From contig CAMBSS010000081.1 in the NCBI GenBank assembly GCA_945870465.1, forward strand, positions 1 through 19,058: a DNA stretch of 19,058 nt, in the 5' to 3' direction. Position 1 is the stretch's first letter; the number at the start of each line of letters is the position of its first letter. Made by a program: the position numbers and the translations under genes. Shown in pieces: positions 15,821 through 19,058 of the stretch. Origin of the DNA: Bordetella parapertussis. Lineage in GTDB: Bacteria; Pseudomonadota; Gammaproteobacteria; Burkholderiales; SG8-41. The notes beneath the pieces are model-generated. The model was not told the origin of the DNA and made no database searches. It worked only from the letters and a program-made list of their open reading frames with translations.

Positions 15821-16669
15821 TTAAATTCGGACTTCATCGTCGACATCAACTGTTTTCCAGCGCATGGCTTTGCGTTCAGCGAACTTCACGACACTGTTCA
15901 GCAGGTAAGCAAGCGCGGTGATTCCGATCAGGGCGGCAAAGACGCCGGCCGTATCGAATTGGCCTTGGGCCGAAACCAGCAGCGCTCCCAATCCCTTGTT
16001 CGACGCCATCAACTCGCCGACGACCGCGCCGATCAGTGCGTAAGGGACGGAGATCCGCAAGCCTGCGAACACCCAGGTCAGCGCCGAGGGCAGCACGACT
16101 TTGGAGAGGATGTCACGCTCGTTTGCCCCCATCAGCTTGACGATGGCGACCAGTTCCTGGCTGACGTTCCTGACGCCGGAATAAGTATTCAGAAAGACCA
16201 GGAAGAACACGATGGTTGCCGTCAAAGCGACTTTCATCGTCATGCCGATGCCGATCCACAGGATAAAGAGCGGCGCGAGCGCAACCTTGGGCAGGCTGTA
16301 GAACGCCATGATGAAAGGATCGAGCACCTCGGCCAGCAGGCGCGCGCGGCCGAGCAGGACGCCTATCACCAGTCCCAGGCAACTGCCCAGCAGAAATCCC
16401 AGCAAAGCCTCCGACGCGGTAATGCCCGCGTGGTAAAAGAAACTGCCGTCCAGCACCCAGCCGCGCAGCTTCGCGAATATCGCGCTCGGCCGGCTGATGA
16501 AAAACTCCTGCACCAGAGTGCCGGAGGCCGCTTCCCATAACGCGAGAAGTCCCGCAAGCAGCGCAATCCGCAGGAGCACCACGTGCATTTTCCGCGCCTT
16601 GCGTTTAATCGCACCATCGTTGGCGGGCGCTGCCCGACCAACGACTGCCGCGTCATGCGGCGGGTTCAA
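15821..16669 (-). CDS. ABC transporter permease (SsuC/TauC type)
   Basis: This inner-membrane permease forms the transport path for the importer. From TTG 16669 it is 282 aa. It has about six hydrophobic segments, including LLRIALLAGLLALWEAAS near the N-terminus and ALLGFLLGSCLGLVIGVLLG. The EAA loop, which contacts the ATPase, is around residues 178-209 (KLMGANERDILSKVVLP then GLRIS). The start is uncertain: TTG 16669 overlaps the ATPase stop by 4 nt and has GGGGAG 5 nt upstream, which I favour. ATG 16588 would give 255 aa, also a normal length, and GTG 16720 would overlap the ATPase by 55 nt. It is translated together with the ATPase as one operon. Confidence 0.9.
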   Translation of the reverse strand: MNPPHDAAVVGRAAPANDGAIKRKARKMHVVLLRIALLAGLLALWEAASGTLVQEFFISRPSAIFAKLRGWVLDGSFFYHAGITASEALLGFLLGSCLGLVIGVLLGRARLLAEVLDPFIMAFYSLPKVALAPLFILWIGIGMTMKVALTATIVFFLVFLNTYSGVRNVSQELVAIVKLMGANERDILSKVVLPSALTWVFAGLRISVPYALIGAVVGELMASNKGLGALLVSAQGQFDTAGVFAALIGITALAYLLNSVVKFAERKAMRWKTVDVDDEVRI

Positions 16670-17460
16670 ACGGTCTCCCCGTGAAGTTCGGCCGCCACCA
16701 CCGGCGCCAGCATGTCCCACAGTTCCGCGGTCAATGAAACGAATCCCGGATCATGGCGCAGGCGCAGCAGGTCCCGTTCCCGCGCGAGCGGCGAAGCGAC
16801 CACTTTATGGATCGTCCCTGGCCTGGGGTTGAACACGACGACACGGTCCGCGAGCGCCACCGCCTCGTCGAGATCATGCGTGACGAACAAAATGGTTTTG
16901 GACAGGCGGCGGCTGATGTCCAGCAATTTAATCTGCATGCTCAAGCGAAGTTGCGCATCGAGCGCGGCAAACGGCTCGTCCAACAACAGCGTTTCCGGGT
17001 CGTAAGCAAGCAGGCGCGCCAGCGCGGTACGCTTGCGCATGCCACCGGAAAGTTGGGATGGATACGCCTGCTCGAAGCCCTGCAGCCCGACGAGCTTGAC
17101 GAGCATCTGCACGCGTTCGGCGATGGCAGCCGCGGTCCAGCCATTGATTTCGAGCGGCACGGCAATATTTGCGACGACGCTGCGCCACGGCAGCAAATGG
17201 TCGTTCTGCGTCATATAACCGGTGCGCAGGTTGTAGCCGTCAACGAGCTTGCCGCCGTAGAACACCTCACCGGTGGTCGGCTTCAGCAGTCCGGCCGCCA
17301 TATTTAGCAGCGTCGATTTTCCGCAACCCGATGGCCCTACCAGAGTAACAATCTCACCGCGCGCCACCGACAGCGTGATGCCGGTAACGGCCTCGACTTG
17401 GGCGGACGCAGTTTCGAACACCTTGCTGACGTGCCGAAACTCGATTAGCGGGTCGATCAA
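16666..17460 (-). CDS. ABC transporter ATPase (SsuB/TauB type)
   Basis: This 264-aa cytosolic ATPase powers the importer. All motifs are intact: Walker A GPSGCGKST (42-50), Q-loop Gln85 in YMTQND, signature LSGGMRKR (137-144), Walker B LLLDEP (158-163) and switch His195 in VTHD. The segment LLPWRSVVANIAVPLE is typical of the nitrate/sulfonate/taurine importer class. The start is TTG 17460, with TGAGGAG only 3 nt upstream; no ATG or GTG lies close by. It is the first gene of unit A, about 75 nt downstream of the predicted transcription start and of a perfect palindrome likely to bind the divergent IclR regulator. Confidence 0.94.
   Translation of the reverse strand: MIDPLIEFRHVSKVFETASAQVEAVTGITLSVARGEIVTLVGPSGCGKSTLLNMAAGLLKPTTGEVFYGGKLVDGYNLRTGYMTQNDHLLPWRSVVANIAVPLEINGWTAAAIAERVQMLVKLVGLQGFEQAYPSQLSGGMRKRTALARLLAYDPETLLLDEPFAALDAQLRLSMQIKLLDISRRLSKTILFVTHDLDEAVALADRVVVFNPRPGTIHKVVASPLARERDLLRLRHDPGFVSLTAELWDMLAPVVAAELHGETV
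16675..16680 (-). promoter_or_regulatory. Shine-Dalgarno supporting the TTG start of the permease
   Basis: GGGGAG on the minus strand, 5 nt before TTG 16669, which shares bases with the ATPase TGA stop (TTGA). This arrangement favours coupled translation from the TTG over ATG 16588. Confidence 0.5.
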
Positions 17461-17506
17461 TGGCTCCTCACGCGGCCTGGGGCGCCGCTCTTTTTGTGAA
17501 CTAGTT

Positions 17507-17523
17507 TGTGCGCATAGCGCACA
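17507..17523. promoter_or_regulatory. Perfect palindrome, likely IclR operator
   Basis: TGTGCGC-ATA-GCGCACA is a perfect 7-bp inverted repeat around 3 bases, in the 146-bp divergent region between the ABC operon and the IclR gene. It lies about +12 to +28 relative to the predicted unit A transcript, and at the -35 region of the predicted iclR promoter. A short direct repeat TTTGTG (17493-17498 and 17505-17510) and the 8-bp palindrome AACTAGTT (17499-17506) adjoin it. Confidence 0.65.
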
Positions 17524-17534
17524 CTTGCGCGATA

Positions 17535-17543
17535 TGCGATAAT
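17535..17543 (+). promoter_or_regulatory. Extended -10 promoter for the IclR gene
   Basis: TGCGATAAT is an extended -10 element (TGn plus GATAAT, five of six to consensus) on the plus strand. A matching -35 is weak (TAGCGC at 17515-17520, 17-bp spacing), as is common for extended -10 promoters. Transcription would start near 17550, about 57 nt before ATG 17607. It overlaps the -10 of the opposing promoter. Confidence 0.5.
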
Positions 17544-17571
17544 TTTATTGGAGAGGGTATCGTGCAGTCAA
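17542..17571 (-). promoter_or_regulatory. Sigma70 promoter for unit A (ABC importer operon)
   Basis: On the minus strand TTGACT (17571-17566) is followed after 18 nt by TAAAAT (17547-17542), each five of six to consensus. Transcription would start near 17535. The -10 shares bases 17542-17543 with the plus-strand -10, so the two polymerases should compete. Confidence 0.6.
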
Positions 17572-17606
17572 CCTTATAAATCGCAGCTCACGTACAAAGA
17601 CTATTC

Positions 17607-18440
17607 ATGGCGATAGCACGCAAAGGGCAGAAAGGGGCGACGTTGACTGCCATCCGTTCACCGGGCAGGGATTTCGTCCAGTCCCTCGAACGCGGGCTCG
17701 CCGTCATCAAATGCCTCGGCGCAGAACCACGGCAGTCGCTTGCGCACATCGCCAAAAGCACCGGCATTACGCGCGCCGCCGCGCGGCGTTTTTTGATCAC
17801 GCTCGAGCAACTTGGTTATGTTGCACGGTCCGGCGCGGATTTTTATCTGCTGCCGCGCACCCTGGAACTCGGCTATGGCTACCTGTCCACGCAATCCCTG
17901 CCGCAAATCGTGCAGCCGCATCTCGAATCGCTCGCGCAGGACCTGAATGAAACGTCTTCGGTCACCGTGTTCGACCGGCAGCGCATACTTTATATCGCGC
18001 GCGTCACCACCAACCGTCTCGTCGGCTCAACATTGGCGGTCGGCTCGACCCTGCCCGCTTACTGCACCGGATCGGGCCGCGTCCTGCTCGGCGCGTTGCC
18101 TGAGCAGCAACTGGCCGATTACCTGCGCGCGACAAAACTTCAGCGCTATACGCCGCAGACCATAGTCAGTCGAGCGGCGCTGTTGAAGGAGTTACAGAAA
18201 GCAGCACTCCAGGGCTGGTACCTGAGCGATGAAGAGATAGACGAGGGCGTGCGCTCGCTGGCGATGCCGCTGCATGACGCCAACGGCAACGTGATCGCTG
18301 CCATCAACATCAGCTGCTATGCCGGGCGCGTGCCGACCGACACCCTGATTCAGACTTACCTGCCGCGCATACGCAAGGCCGCGCAGGCGATCGACCGCGA
18401 GTTAAAAGCCTGCCGTCACTTGTCGTCCGCAATTCGATGA
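17607..18440 (+). CDS. IclR family transcriptional regulator (PcaR/PobR-like)
   Basis: This 277-aa dimeric DNA-binding regulator has an N-terminal winged helix-turn-helix. The segment DFVQSLERGLAVI (22-34) leads into LAHIAKSTGITRAAARRFLITLEQLGYV (45-72), where recognition-helix residues can be seen. The C-terminal effector domain is typical, with SVTVFDRQRILYIARV (118-133), GSTLAVGSTLPAYCTGSGRVLL (140-161) and AMPLHDANGNVIAAINIS (219-236). Family members bind small organic acids and both repress and activate aromatic or acid catabolic operons. It is divergent from unit A and followed by an MmgE/PrpD gene with a 4-nt overlap. ATG 17607 has no Shine-Dalgarno; an in-frame TTG at 17643 with AAAGGGG 5 nt upstream would give 265 aa. 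Confidence 0.93.
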   Translation: MAIARKGQKGATLTAIRSPGRDFVQSLERGLAVIKCLGAEPRQSLAHIAKSTGITRAAARRFLITLEQLGYVARSGADFYLLPRTLELGYGYLSTQSLPQIVQPHLESLAQDLNETSSVTVFDRQRILYIARVTTNRLVGSTLAVGSTLPAYCTGSGRVLLGALPEQQLADYLRATKLQRYTPQTIVSRAALLKELQKAALQGWYLSDEEIDEGVRSLAMPLHDANGNVIAAINISCYAGRVPTDTLIQTYLPRIRKAAQAIDRELKACRHLSSAIR

Positions 18441-19058
18441 GCGAATCTGCAGCCCCCCTTCCACCCACTTTTCCAAATACTCAATCGACCATGAGCCAAA
18501 ATTCCGTTGCAGATAAGCTTGCGCAGTTTGCCGCCGGCCTTACGTACGACAAGATACCTTCAGCGATAAGCCAGCGCGCCAAACATCTGATCCTCGATGC
18601 AATCGGCATCGCTTACGCCTCAGGCAAGTTCGACTTCGCACGCTGTGCGCTGGCAGGGGTCGAACATCTGGGCCAGGGCAGCAGCGACGTCTTCGGACTC
18701 GGCAGGCAGCTCCCGCTGCGCGACGCCATCATGGTCAACGGCGTGCTCGTGCACGGGCTGGATTACGACGACACTTACCTGCCCGGATCCATGCACATTT
18801 CGGCGAGCAGCGTGCCGACCGCGCTCGGCGTCGCCGCGCATCTGGGCGCGGGCGGCAAGGACATGCTGACGGCGTGCGTGATTGGCCTCGAGATCGGCGC
18901 GCGTCTGGCGCGGGCCGGCGGCGGCAGTTTCCAGCGCGCGGGCTTTCATCCCACCGGCGTGTGCGGTGCATTTTCATCCACGCTCGCCAGCGCACGTCTG
19001 CTGGGCCTGACGGCACCGCAAATGGCGATGGCCCAGGGCATTGCGCTGTCCATGGCAG
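18437..19058 (+). CDS. Second MmgE/PrpD family protein, 3' end cut by window edge
   Basis: The frame is open to the right edge, giving about 207 residues of a family usually near 450-460 aa. Recognisable blocks are KLAQFAAGLTYDKIP, LILDAIGIAYASG, the active-site segment HGLDYDDTY followed by GSMHISASSVPTALGVAAH, and FHPTGVCGAFSSTLASARLLGL. It retains the canonical DYDDT, unlike the more divergent copy at 3880-5259. The earliest start, ATG 18437, overlaps the IclR stop as ATGA. ATG 18491, in the same frame 18 codons later, is where family similarity begins. No clear Shine-Dalgarno is seen for either, which favours coupling to the regulator gene. Its substrate is unknown, but co-transcription with the regulator suggests it serves the same pathway. 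Confidence 0.9.
   Translation, partial: MSESAAPLPPTFPNTQSTMSQNSVADKLAQFAAGLTYDKIPSAISQRAKHLILDAIGIAYASGKFDFARCALAGVEHLGQGSSDVFGLGRQLPLRDAIMVNGVLVHGLDYDDTYLPGSMHISASSVPTALGVAAHLGAGGKDMLTACVIGLEIGARLARAGGGSFQRAGFHPTGVCGAFSSTLASARLLGLTAPQMAMAQGIALSMA

Noticed and set aside
1..19058. Assignment to the methylcitrate or itaconate degradation pathway
   Set aside because: MmgE/PrpD, CoA-transferase and MaoC genes recall these pathways, but there is no PrpB/PrpC and no CitE-type citramalyl-CoA lyase here, and the MaoC proteins lack the usual dyad.
1..19058. Mobile elements, CRISPR arrays, tRNA or rRNA genes
   Set aside because: No transposase or integrase motifs, no regularly spaced repeats, and no RNA-gene-like segments were seen; nearly all sequence is accounted for by protein genes.

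Overview
The window is a GC-rich, tightly packed catabolic island. It probably comes from a betaproteobacterium, perhaps Burkholderiales-like. That placement is an inference: it rests on the Bug-type solute receptor, an IclR regulator of the PcaR/PobR style, and rows of class III CoA-transferases and MaoC proteins. The window holds no rRNA, tRNA or other taxonomic marker, and I see no mobile element, CRISPR array or tRNA gene.

Layout. Almost everything from 17460 down to 1 lies on the minus strand and reads as two transcription units. Unit A (17460 to 5523, ten genes) runs: ABC ATPase, permease, ABC solute-binding protein, ADP-forming acyl-CoA synthetase, two-domain MaoC/FAS1-like dehydratase, CoA-transferase, crotonase, CoA-transferase, CoA-transferase, Bug receptor. 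Gaps are 59 nt or less, with one start/stop overlap. A 263-nt gap with a candidate promoter separates it from unit B (5259 to beyond position 1). Unit B runs: MmgE/PrpD protein, SDR, MaoC protein, MaoC protein (11-nt overlap), and a second ADP-forming acyl-CoA synthetase cut by the window edge near its C-terminus. On the plus strand, divergent from unit A, lie an IclR regulator (17607-18440) and a second MmgE/PrpD gene whose earliest start overlaps the IclR stop and which runs off the right edge.

How the genes could work together (inference). A carboxylic acid is captured by an ABC importer and perhaps also by the Bug receptor. It is activated to a CoA thioester by an ADP-forming synthetase and/or CoA-transferases. 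It is then processed by crotonase, MaoC, SDR and MmgE/PrpD enzymes under IclR control. The substrate cannot be read from the sequence. No acyl-CoA dehydrogenase, thiolase or CitE-type lyase is present, so the pathway is incomplete here or unconventional.

The most striking point is that several enzymes keep their fold signatures but lack textbook catalytic residues. The SDR has Asn where the catalytic Tyr should be. The crotonase lacks both catalytic Glu. None of the three MaoC/hot-dog proteins has an intact Asp...His dyad, and the two small overlapping ones are complementary (one keeps His, the other keeps Asp). The three CoA-transferases, by contrast, all keep the catalytic Asp, and both synthetases keep the phosphorylatable His.
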